DNA of 64,000 nucleotides, taken from Aradus depressus (Eukaryota > Arthropoda > Insecta > Hemiptera > Aradidae). Below are positions 46,101-56,700 of this stretch, piece after piece. The stretch spans positions 81,869,515 through 81,933,514 of the forward strand of contig OY759214.1 of assembly GCA_963662175.1 (NCBI GenBank). Reading direction: 5' to 3'. Both the position numbers and the translations under genes were made by a program. The first letter of the stretch is position 1. Every line of letters begins with the position of its first letter. The notes below the pieces were generated by a model, which was not told the origin of the DNA, ran no database searches, and was given only the letters and a program-made list of their open reading frames with translations.

Positions 46101-49100
46101 TCCAAAGTGCTGTAAGTCTCTGAGTTAGATTTTCCAACTTTTTATAAGGCGAGCACGGCAATTTTCTTTACCACCCCACTCCATGTTAACTGAGTGAAAG
46201 AAAAATACAAACTAATTGGGATTATTAGCGTGATGTGCAAAGTAAACAATCTGATATGGGTGAGGCCTATGTAAACACCCAAGGATTTAATCAATGTCCA
46301 ACTTTTGTAACAGTATTTATGGCAGGACTAAGTACAGTAAAACCCCCTCATTACGGACACCTCTCCTTACGGACCATTATTGCGATGTCCCGCCCCGAAG
46401 TATAGGAAAACAATGTATTTTTAATTCCCTTCGCAACTGATACCCCTCTAACGGTCGCGGACAACCAATTTTTCGTCATCAAGAGATAAATTTACCTCTC
46501 CTAACCGGACACTTACAAAACAATTTGAAAAATATAATTTTGAAAGCTTTTTATTATTCGTAGAATTCGCTGTTTGTGAAACAGGCCATTTGTTCTCTAT
46601 TATTAAAAAGAAAATGGCCCTTGCAAGAAATATTTAGATTTTAGTCTTCTCTCCTTTCGGTTTTCCTAGAAACACGCGTCATTCCTAACTGTTTGTTTTC
46701 CGCTCTAACCCCAACACATTTCAGTCGTTATTTTACAGTGAAGTTGACTGGTCCTCAAAATGACACTACAAAACTTCCTTACTTTAAAAATAAAATCAAA
46801 GTCATTAATTATAACAAAAATCATAAGCCTTCTGTATTTACGCTTGCGGAGAGGTCTAAAGTGGGCAAGTTACAAATCGCGGAATTTTTCTTTAACCCTA
46901 TCTTCAATGGACAATTTTCTTGGTCCCGTGACTGTCAGTTGCAGAGGGGTTTTACTGTATATATTTAAAAATAATATATAGTCCATACAAAACAAGCTGT
47001 GAACAGATCAGGTGACAACAATTTATAAAGAGATCTGACTTGTGGTCTATAAAAACAGACTCCAAGAATTTCTGACAAGCTTTCGGTACTGAGTGTGCCT
47101 CCTTCAGGGTCTGAATTAAGTCACTGTTAGTGCAAAACGCCTTATGTCAAGGAACCATACTTTTCAGGGGAGAAAAAAAAACTTGTATGACCTCTTCAAT
47201 GTATACATACATGGATCGAGGTAAAACATACGATTTTTTTCTTATCTTATTATTTACCTATTTTCAATCAGCTGTAGACATAGGGCATTTGTACACAAGT
47301 TCGAAGACCTATAATATAATATAATAAATACTTTTTAATACAATTTGACATACATACTATATTTTTTACCAGCAGCAACGATAGTTTAGGTAAGCTAAAA
47401 TAATTAAATTAAACCTACATCACAATAGAATAAAATAAAAATTTTAGGGTATGATATGATATCAATATGGTTAAAATACTGAAAAATACATAATATGTAT
47501 TCGTTAAAGTTATAAATTAATAACGAATCACAGAATATATTATATTCTGTGATTTGTTATTCATTTATAACTTTAATTATAGATAATAAAACGATAGGAT
47601 ACTTGATAAGCAGGGCCCTCTATCTGCTTAACCCCCCCTTTTTACCGATATAAGTAACTTTCTGACAGATTGAAGTGACTGTACAATTTTAATCATATTA
47701 ATATTGTGATGAAAACTAAAATGTAGTTTCTTATTGTTTTATTTTTACTTAACTTTAGTTATAATAAGCATAATATTACGTATATATATTTTAAAATTGA
47801 GTACGCCATCCTTAGGATAGGATAGTTAAGCGTGTGGATGTTAAGCGATGATTCCAAGCCTGTGCGATGTCAGCTACTCGTTGAAGACCCCTAACCTTAG
47901 GTAACTACACCTGGATAGGCAACATTTAGGACTCCCCTGTAGAGTCGGTCGTGTTCACCAGAGAGATGAAAGAGCGCTCTGGTAATAGGAGATATGACCC
48001 TGTAGTTAAAGCCCGGGCATGAGTCATAATAACTAACAAATTATATATAAGTAGATGTTAATACAGGCCCTGAGGAAGGCACACTCTTTTTCGAAAGCTT
48101 GGCTTGGCAGACATTCTTGGGTCTGTTTTTATCGACCAGAAGCCTTGTCTCTCCCATCCTTATCAATTTGTAATTTAAATGAGCCAAATTGTCGTAAAAA
48201 GACGAAATAAACTCATTAACTATCATAATTAAAGGTGAATATAAAATAATAATAATAATTAAAAAAAAAAGAGCACGTACCTCTGGAAGTGTGTGGTACC
48301 TTGTGTGAACAATCAGCTGGTACCTGTAAGGGAAGACCCTGCCACATATCGTGCATTGGTGATGATTCAACTGTTCTTTTAAAGGACCGAAAACTTCGTG
48401 GCAGAAAAACGAATTAATTTCGTCTGGAGATACCTAAAAATAATAATAAGTGTCCTGTATTACATTCTATGTTTCTGTCGTAAAAATGATATAATATAAC
48501 TTCCGATATAATGAATGTATCGACTCGAAATTTTATATGTGTATCATTTTGCTGGACCAAATACATATTGTTGTTGTACATGTTTATCCGCAACCCTTTA
48601 AGGACGACACCTTGATTTTCGGCCAAATCGATGAAAGTGAAAGGGAGGATATTTAACACAAAAACTCTAATAACTGCCATTGCAATGAATGACGCGAAAT
48701 TTCATATGTAAATTCAAAGCTCTGCAAGCACGTTAACTTTTAATTCAGCGAATGATTTACTGACTATTTTTTTCAATAATGCTCTGTATATTAGTATTTT
48801 TTGATGATGAAGTAGAAAATCACACCAATTACCTAGCCTCCTCTTCTAGGCCAGTAAAAAGTAAACAATTTTATGGTGTTTGGGTCAAATTGTTTGATTG
48901 TTGGTATGGGGCTGTTCATAAATTACGTAATGAATCCAAAGGGGGGAGGGGGTCGAATGTGTGAAGAAAGGGAGGTCTGGAAAAATATTACGCAATAAAA
49001 CTAAAAACTATTTAATACTTATAGTAGAATAACAATTCATGTTAAATTATGGTGGTGAGGGAGTGTCAACCATTTTTAAAAATTGCGTTAGGTAATTTAT

Positions 49101-49744
49101 GGACGGCCCCTAACCTCTCATAATTACTTAGAAAAAAAATTCTTTTAAAATATTTCAAAACAGACAGTAATATTTACATTTAGGAAATTTAGTTGTAGTT
49201 TACCTTTATTACACCATTTGAAGCATGATCAGGCTTTATTTCTTCAGGAGTTGAATATTCTCCACAGTAACCACTGAAATAATATAAATATATATACATT
49301 ATAGCATTATTGTTATAACAAATAAAATATATAATAGTAATAACAATATGAACTATACCACCTTTGTGTAGAAGCTTCCACCTTAACCGATTTAGGGTCG
49401 TTAACCTAAAAAAATTAAGTAGAGTGAAGTGAAATCGAATATTAAGCTAAATTATGAAGATGATAAACAATTATATATATGGCCAATTCATAAAAGGTAG
49501 ACAGACATTTTATATGTTTGTGCTTTCAAATTAAAAAATAGCTTTATAAAATACGCCCTTCAGTATGAAAACAAAAACGGATGTAGAAAGTTGGAAAAAT
49601 TAGGACAACTGAAAAACAGGTATAAAAAATGAGTACAAGCCAAAATTCAACAGTTTCTTTGAGTGGCACATTTTAGAGGTATATTGTATTAATTAATAAA
49701 TGCTAAGAAAACCTTACGTTTTGTTTCAAGGCAGGATTTTCCAT
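43180..49744 (-). CDS. C2H2 zinc-finger protein, crooked-legs-like, eight coding exons
   Basis: Spliced minus-strand gene. Coding exons in transcript order: 49744-49718, 49405-49362, 49273-49204, 48433-48281, 45600-45429, 45002-44806, 43820-43688 and 43373-43180. All junctions are GT-AG and the reading frame holds through every one, giving 329 residues. The ATG has an in-frame TAA 18 nt upstream. Residues 1-73 are acidic and finger-free. Fingers lie at about 74-94, 134-154, 162-182, 188-208, 216-236, 244-264, 272-292 and 300-320, and most linkers are TGES/TGET-like. Six fingers carry an F-T/S-R-K-E/D-H-L core, the signature I know from Drosophila crooked legs and related insect factors. Finger 8 has C-x-C instead of C-x2-C. 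By family this should be a nuclear sequence-specific DNA-binding protein; targets are unknown. Finger 5 is split by an intron after its second cysteine. An AATAAA overlaps the stop. Alternative isoforms are possible. Gene structure is strong; exact orthology is not. Confidence 0.88.
43438..43575 (-). repeat. Family C repeat, partial, in the last zinc-finger intron
   Basis: CTTCGCTCTCCCACCAAAAC through TGTTGATGAATTCATTACAT. Confidence 0.65.
45674..46332 (-). mobile_element. mariner-type deletion derivative
   Basis: Inverted ends (TAGTCCTGCTATAAATATTG left; its near complement right) are flanked by TA at 45672-45673 and 46333-46334. On the minus strand the N-terminal helix-turn-helix end ([12 protein letters not shown]) is fused almost directly to the extreme C-terminus ([10 protein letters not shown], then [19 protein letters not shown]). 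The catalytic core has therefore been lost by internal deletion, the usual route to a MITE. Confidence 0.85.
46335..46957. mobile_element. pogo/Tigger-type non-autonomous element
   Basis: Left end CAGTAAAACCCCCTCATTAC and right end AGGGGTTTTACTG are inverted repeats, with TA at 46333-46334 and 46958-46959. The interior has no confirmed transposase; a frame near 46840 reads [17 protein letters not shown], vaguely like the start of a CENP-B/Tigger DNA-binding domain. Confidence 0.8.
47503..47576. other. Palindrome of about 74 bp
   Basis: TTAAAGTTATAAAT pairs with ATTTATAACTTTAA, and ATCACAGAATATA with TATATTCTGTGAT; only a few mismatches in the stem. It lies in the large zinc-finger intron. 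Confidence 0.7.
47797..48030 (+). mobile_element. SINE-1, lacking the head
   Basis: Body from GAGTACGCCATCC to GGGCATGAGTCATAATAACT. It lies inside the large zinc-finger gene intron. Confidence 0.8.
48500..48725 (+). repeat. Family C repeat with a small LINE-tail insert
   Basis: Modules ATGAATGTATCGACTCGAAA and AACTGCCATTGCAATGAATG. About 45 bases ending in a TTG run (48547-48590) interrupt the first and match the LINE tail at 17340. Confidence 0.65.
48908..49110. mobile_element. MITE of about 203 bp in a zinc-finger gene intron
   Basis: GGGGCTGTTCATAAATTACG at the left is matched in reverse by AGGTAATTTATGGACGGCCC at the right. This GGGGCTGTCCATAAATTACGT-type end is, from memory, widespread in animal MITEs. 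Target duplication is unclear. No coding sequence. Confidence 0.65.
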
Positions 49745-50735
49745 GCTTATCAATAAATTCTCTTAAGATGAGGAAAGTAAACATGTCAATTTCCCTTATG
49801 GTCCATTGGAAATCATTAATGCAGTTTATATCAAAATGTGTAACAGCACATTCAAATCATATTGACCTGAAACTGGAGTGAAAAGAAAGAAGAGAAAACA
49901 CAGAAACTACAAAAAATTATTTGTTCTCATTTCCACTGACGTATCGCACAATAATGAAAATACTACAGACCATTCAGGATAGCCAACTTGTACAATAAAC
50001 CAAAATTGATAATTAATAAGCTTTGAATGAAGAAATGTTTATATTAAAATTCTCAAAAAAAAAATATTTTTTCCTAGACTAATTGAATAGCTATTTAATA
50101 AAGAAAATATAAATATTTAGTATTATATAATATATTAATTTTTTAATTTGTAGTAATTTTCTTGTGAAGCTTAATTACAAAAAGAACGATAAGAACATAT
50201 ATACTTAAGTTTTTTTTAAACCATTAATCATGATAAGAAAAATAATTTTAACCGCTCACCCTTTTTTTATTTTTATTTTTTGTAAACTATCAGTTGTTTT
50301 TATATGCGCGCGCAGCTGTAGGTTGTGCTTGATATCAGTGCCGAGTTGTCTGGTCCTACAAAATGGGTTTCTTTTAGATTATTATACGTTCTAAGCAGTA
50401 TAAAACTGTTTATTTTAGTTCCTATTATAATCATCATTTTGTATTTGCGTGTAAATTAGGTAATACCTCTCAGATTCAAATATACTTGATAACTTCTTGT
50501 CCTTCAACACTGGCTAATAAATTATGTTAAATGTTATATTTTTGGGGTATTTTGTATTTCTTATCTGAATCAAATATATATTTATTTCTCTTTAAATTTT
50601 ATAATTAGTAATTGTTTTATGACTCAGGGATTTCTTGGAATTTGTTTGGTTGTTAAATATGTTTTTTTTTTACTGCCATTGACTTATAAAATGCTTCTCT
50701 ATTTTTTTCTTCTTGTGATTTTAGGGTCTTGAAAA
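49745..50735. promoter_or_regulatory. Divergent intergenic region between the zinc-finger gene and PRPSAP
   Basis: The two start codons face away from each other across about 990 bp. The PRPSAP start lies in an exon that seems to begin at 50725 after a TTTTAG acceptor, so at least one 5' UTR exon should lie upstream. A local GC-richer patch with alternating GC near 50305-50360 is the best candidate for the PRPSAP promoter or first exon. No TATA box could be assigned with confidence, and no repeat family was recognised here. Confidence 0.4.
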
Positions 50736-53700
50736 ATGGAGACTCCATCTTCAACTGATATGATGATAATACATGGAAATTCTCACCCAGAGTTAGCAAA
50801 TCTCATTGCTCGGTAATTTCGATTTGTATAAATTGGATAATGACTCTGTAAACAAAAATGTTAGAACATTTATCCATATCCTATCCTACTCTTCTAATAT
50901 TATTATGTACTGTGAAAATTAGAGTAATAGAGTAGAGCGGCCCCTACGATATTTTTTAGCATTGTATATTATAGAAAAACTATAAATGAACGTCGGAATA
51001 TCTGCATAATTAACGACATAAAGGCATATTTCGGATTGTTGCTGATATTATTAGCCGGCTGGGTGTGTGAAGGTTATACTATCTATTTTATTTACAAATT
51101 ATATGATATCGTTGTAGCGTTCTTAAGTTTCAGTTTTGAAAATGCATTGTTGTATGTAATTATCAAGCATGTAATTTACATTAATCATATAAGTTTCATA
51201 AGATTATTATAAAAATGAATTGTCTCATTATATAGTAAGTAGTAGGCAATTTCACTTTCCAACATATCCAAAGGACGGCATGCTCAAGTTTTTTTGTTTT
51301 TTTTTTACTTTCTAAATAAACGATCTAGTTTCGAAACCGCGATCTTGTGCACAATAGGAAAGCACGCTATAAACACAGTTGTTATTTCACAACTCATTAT
51401 CATGCTTCATTGTGAATTTATGCTCCAGAGTATATTATTACCAAAATACGAATAAGCGATTGTTCATTACTGCAAGGATTGTTGTCGATGATCCCAAGTT
51501 TTTTTTTTTGTTTTTTTTTACCTTAAAAATATCCTCTTATTTTATTCAAATAGTTCTCTGAAAACAATTGTAATAATAGTCAAATATTTATAAACAAAAT
51601 TTGAGTCGCTGCTTGTAGAAGTCTCTGAAGGTGAGAGAACTACTTATTGTTCTGAAAATATTTGTTTTGTCACCACATAATGATTATGTTCTCTTATTAA
51701 CATTTCCGTTTCGTTTAGTTGCTCTCATACATTGTCTTGAAATTATCTTAAAATCTTAGAGCACATTTTAAAATGAAATCTAGTGAATGGCGCAAATTCT
51801 TTCAGTAGAATGATATTAATTATTTCTAGAGAGTCTAAATATTAAATATGCCATTTCATAGTTAAAATAATTTATTAAAGGACAATATATCATTATATTA
51901 GCGAGCAACGAAAAATTTACCCGAATAATTGATTAAAAAAAAAAAAAAAAAAGTAGATTTTTGGCTCGAGGGTTCTTTTCCGTATTTGAATTTTTATTTT
52001 TTTTTTTAAACTGTTATTCGCGAACTATACAGAAATTTATATCAACCTCACAATTCCGCGTGACCTCCTGCTCATATTTTCTTATTGTGTTCTTAAAAAA
52101 AAACAAAAAAAATTTTGGTTAATGAAATTTAATTTAATTTCCGAGGCTTATATCTATATTTTTTGGGAACAATTATAACTGAGAAGCGTTAATGATTTCG
52201 GATGCACCTTGCTTGTGTGCAACATCCCCCGTTCATGTTTGTAGAGGGAGCTCGGGATCTGATTAGTGCCTAAGTGAGACTATGATTATAACTTAGTAGC
52301 AAAACGAATAATTTGTTGGTGATGATCCAATATTGAATTTCAGGTATATATATTTCTGAAAGTGGTATATCTTCTTTAAATTCGAATGCAATGTATATGT
52401 GAAAGGATTGGGAGCGCTTGTACTAATATATGTTGTCTTGTTGTTTCAGCCGCCTGGGTGTGAAAACTGGGGGATGCACTGTGTCTCACAAGACAAATCG
52501 AGAGACTCAGGTTGAAATAGGCGATTCTGTTCGCGGCAAGGATATATATATTATACAGACCGGCTCTAAGTAAGTATTTTAACATTAGGTGCTTAAGTAA
52601 CGTTACATTGAGTGGATAGCAACTGAAAACATAATTTTAGGTTAGGTTAGGTTTTATGACTCATGCCCGGGCTTTAACTACGAGGTCATATCGCCTACTA
52701 CCAGAGCGCTCTTTCGTCACTCTGGTGGACATGAGCCCTACTCTACTGTGGGAGTCCTAAATTTTGCCTACCCTAAATTTTTATTCATCTAGGGTAGGGG
52801 TCTTTAACGAGTACCTGACATCGTACAGGCTCGGGACCATCGCTTAACGTCCCATCCGAAGGACGGCGTGCTTAAGTTTATTTTATCTCCCAGATAAAAT
52901 AAACTAAGGGCCTCGGTCGGGCTACGAACCCACGACCTTGAGCTCAGAAGTCAAGCACGCTTACCACTGAGCTACCGGCGCCCTCAACATAATTTTATAT
53001 AAACAGTTTATACTTTTCAAGCCTATTTTCTCGGTGTTTCCCATATAATCCATCTGAATTCTCGAATAGATATTGACATTTTCAAAAGCGACTTTGCAGA
53101 TGAGGCTGCCCATAAATGCTTAACAGACTTACTTCCCCAGTTATACGAAGTATAGGGGAAGTTATGTAATCTGTCAGAAATTCGATGCGTAGTTTTCATG
53201 TTTTACGATCTCCTGATACCAAAAATGAAGAAAAATGTTTGTGTGTGAACACGATAACGCAGAATGAATATATTGACACGAAATTTTATAAGTGTATCCA
53301 GAACACTCTAAAGATGACAAATATTGATTTTCAGTCAAATCGGTCTAAGGGAAGGGGGGAGATCAGGAGGGAGGCTTTATACAAATACTCTTAATAACTG
53401 CCGTTGTAATGATATGTGTAATTTCAAAGCCCTATATGAACGATACCTATTAATTTTCCGCGAAATCGTTCGAAGGGATGGAGGACTCGACTTAAATAAC
53501 CTAATAACTGCCGATGTTAATAATGAATGTATGGACACAAAATTTAGTATGAGGATTTAGAAGCCACTATATAAGTCAGATATTGTTTTAGCCCAAGTAG
53601 TGGATTGGCTTTGGAGGAAGAGCAAAAACGTAATTGATTAATGTGTGCTGGGGAAGTACATAGCCGGTGATCCACTAGTTGAGAAACGCGGATATATTGT

Positions 53701-56700
53701 GGAAACTTATAATAAATAAACCTTAGCTTAAAACTAACATCCTATACAGATGTCTATGTTTTGTTGAGATTGGTAATTTATTATATTTAGTAATATTTAT
53801 TATGTTGCATGAGCAGGGATGTTAACAATAACATAATGGAACTACTTATTATGGCGTACGCCTGTAAAACATCTTCAGCCAAGAATATTGTTGCAGTCAT
53901 TCCCTATCTTCCCTACAGTAAACAGTGTGAGTATTATATTTACAGTTGATGACACAAGTTTTTTAATTATTTACTCTTCTATTAATATAATTGAATATTG
54001 AAATTTTATTACATGATGATCGTCTTTAAAAAAATAAATAAAAAATGGCTAAAACTGAAAAAAAAAGTAGGCTTTTTACCAAAACTATGTGGTCTCATAT
54101 TTTATCATTGATTGCATTTTCCGCTAAAAGTGATCATAAAGAAAATGAATAGAACAACACTGTTTTAAATGTTTGTTAATCTTTTTTTATTATACTTAAT
54201 CATTATTAAAAACTATACTTTATTATAATTCTTCTCATTTTGTTAAAATCTGAAGAAATGGGAGGGCGCCAGTAGCTCAGTAAGCGTGCTTGCCTTCTGA
54301 GCTCAAGATCGTGTGTTCCAAAGCCGGTCGTGGCTTTAGTTTGTTTTATCTGGGAGGTAAAATAAACTTAAGCTCTCCGTCCTTCGGATGGGACGTTAAG
54401 CGATGGTCCCGAGCCTGTACTATGTCGACTCAAATACCCTAATAACTGCATCAACACAGAATTTAGTTTTCTTAAAAAAATACTTGAGATGTGATTACCT
54501 GAACTTATTTACATAATTGTGTCATAATATAACATAGGATATAATGATTGGAGAATGAAAAAAACCTTAAGGCGTAGTCAAGGTCCACGCCGTAGATTTT
54601 CCGTGAAAACGTCGGGATAAAATCATTTTTTATTTTCTTTTCGATGCTGCCGTAGCTCTTGCATTTGTTCGGCACTAGACTTTTTAGGTTTTTTAAATTC
54701 ATTTTGATGCGAGCTTTCCTCTGATTTGCGTTTTCTATAATTCCGCGCATATTTACGATTCATATGAGACGACATCTTTAATTTTTTTGCAATTTTCAAT
54801 TTAATACCGATTTTTACATACATTTCGGCGAATATTTTTATTGTTTCACTTTGAGTTCTAGTAGTGCTCCTCAAGCTCTTTACAATGACACCCGAATCAA
54901 CGTCCTATCTAAACGCGTTATCACGCTACACTAATTTCTAATTTTACACAACGCCACACTAGCCCGATGCGTCACAGGCAAAACAAACACTGCACAACAA
55001 ACAAGTACAGACATGCTCTATCCATTGTGACCTCAACCGTTGTTATCGCATTATTAGTCTCATAGTTATTATCGATTGCAATCTGACGGTATTTTGTAAC
55101 ACAAGAAAGTTTGACCGGCTATCACTGTGCTTAACGAGCGAATAGACGTTTCACGTCAAAAAGATAGATTCCAGCATGAGTCGGATGGTTATATACATGG
55201 CTGAATTCTGAAAACAGCCTTCACTGAGGAGAGTTGATCTAACTTCTCCCAGAATAATCTATAATTATCTTACAAAATTTATTTTGTTATAGAGTAACAT
55301 CTAACTTGTGCTTTATTTTTTAAACTAATCAAAATGATGCGATCAGGTAAGATGCGAAAAAGAGGCTGCATCGTGTCCAAACTGTTGGCTAAAATGATGT
55401 GCAACTCTGGTCTGACCCATGTCATCACGATGGATCTTCATCAGAAGGAGATTCAGGGGTTCTTTGACTGTCCCGTCGACAACCTCCGAGCCTCCCCTTT
55501 CCTTCTCCAATACATACAGGTAATGTACCATTTAATTAACTTTGTCTTAAGGAAATTTGATGAAAAGTAAAGAAAAAACGTATGTTTTTTAAAAAATATT
55601 GTCTATTTCACAAATAATATATAATATGGGAGTACTTTCGGTATTGCTACCATCTTCAGCCACTACTTAACAAATACTAAATGGAAGTTCAACCAGTTTA
55701 CAATCCAAACGGTACCCTTCCTTCAGCCCCCACGGGGTTTTTCCTGTCCCTCCTGTACAGTAATGTTTTAAAATATGAAAACCATTAAAAATAAAATTTC
55801 GTCCCAAATACATATACACAGAGACTGGAGGATTATATTATTGGCGATAAAAGAGGTGAATATTTGAGATTGGTCTGATCGTTCATACAATTTGCTTTTT
55901 GTAGTGCTCTGTTTATTTCCAGTTGTTCCAGTGAGTTGAGTAATGTACCTTTATCACAAAAATTGTATTGTATGCCTGTATTTATGTCGAAATGGTGTTT
56001 GTTTTTGTTGATGTATTGTGCGAAAGTTGATTTTACTGAGTTGTATGTTGTGTCAGTGTTTAAAAACCCCGTAGGGGCTGAAGGAAGGTACCGTTTGGAT
56101 TGTAAACTGGTTGAACTTCCATTTAGTATTTGTTAAGTCGTGGCTGAAGATGGGAGCAATACCGCAAGTACTCCCATATTATATATATATATTTTGTGAA
56201 ATAGACAATATTTTTTTTAAAAACATAGGTTTTTTCTTTACTTTTTATTAAGTGTTTTATAATATCTCTGCAAAAAAAAAGATTTAGTATCATTACAAAA
56301 TTCTATGTTGGGTTTTTTTTTTAAAAGTATATAATATATTTATCACAGCTTCAATTCTCCCATTTATTTTTTGGTTTTTAAAACCTAGCAGTTATAGACA
56401 TTTCTTGAAGCATTCTGATCATCAGTATCTGTAATTTCTTTGTTCTTACGCACAAGCAAAAAAAAAGCGGGTTGTCAGTGAATCATCGCATGTGTACTTA
56501 GAATTAATCAATTATGTTTCTGATCTTCCTCTAACATTTATATACCGTTTTGACTAAAAATCAATAGTGTATATACCTTCCCCTATACTTCGTATATCTG
56601 GGGAAATAAAAATAAAAATTTCAAAGAATTATTCTGCAAGGAATATGTTATATATTGAAGAAGAAAGTAATTTTGGTTCAATGTTATGTCAAAAATACTA

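Larger units (their letters stand above)
47035..48155. repeat. Inverted pair of about 80-bp repeats
   Basis: About 75-80 bp at 47035-47112 (AAAAACAGACTCCAAGAAT, CAAGCTTTCGG, GTGTGCCTCCTTCAGGG) recur in reverse complement at 48072-48150. The CTTCAGG plus TTTCGAAAG arrangement resembles the terminal repeats of Penelope-like or similar elements. Between them lie a palindrome and a SINE. Confidence 0.5.

Noticed and set aside
53126..53170. loxP-like inverted repeat (ATACTTCGTATA)
   Set aside because: The palindrome is a fixed part of the dispersed family C end; spacing and arms do not match loxP and no recombinase is nearby.
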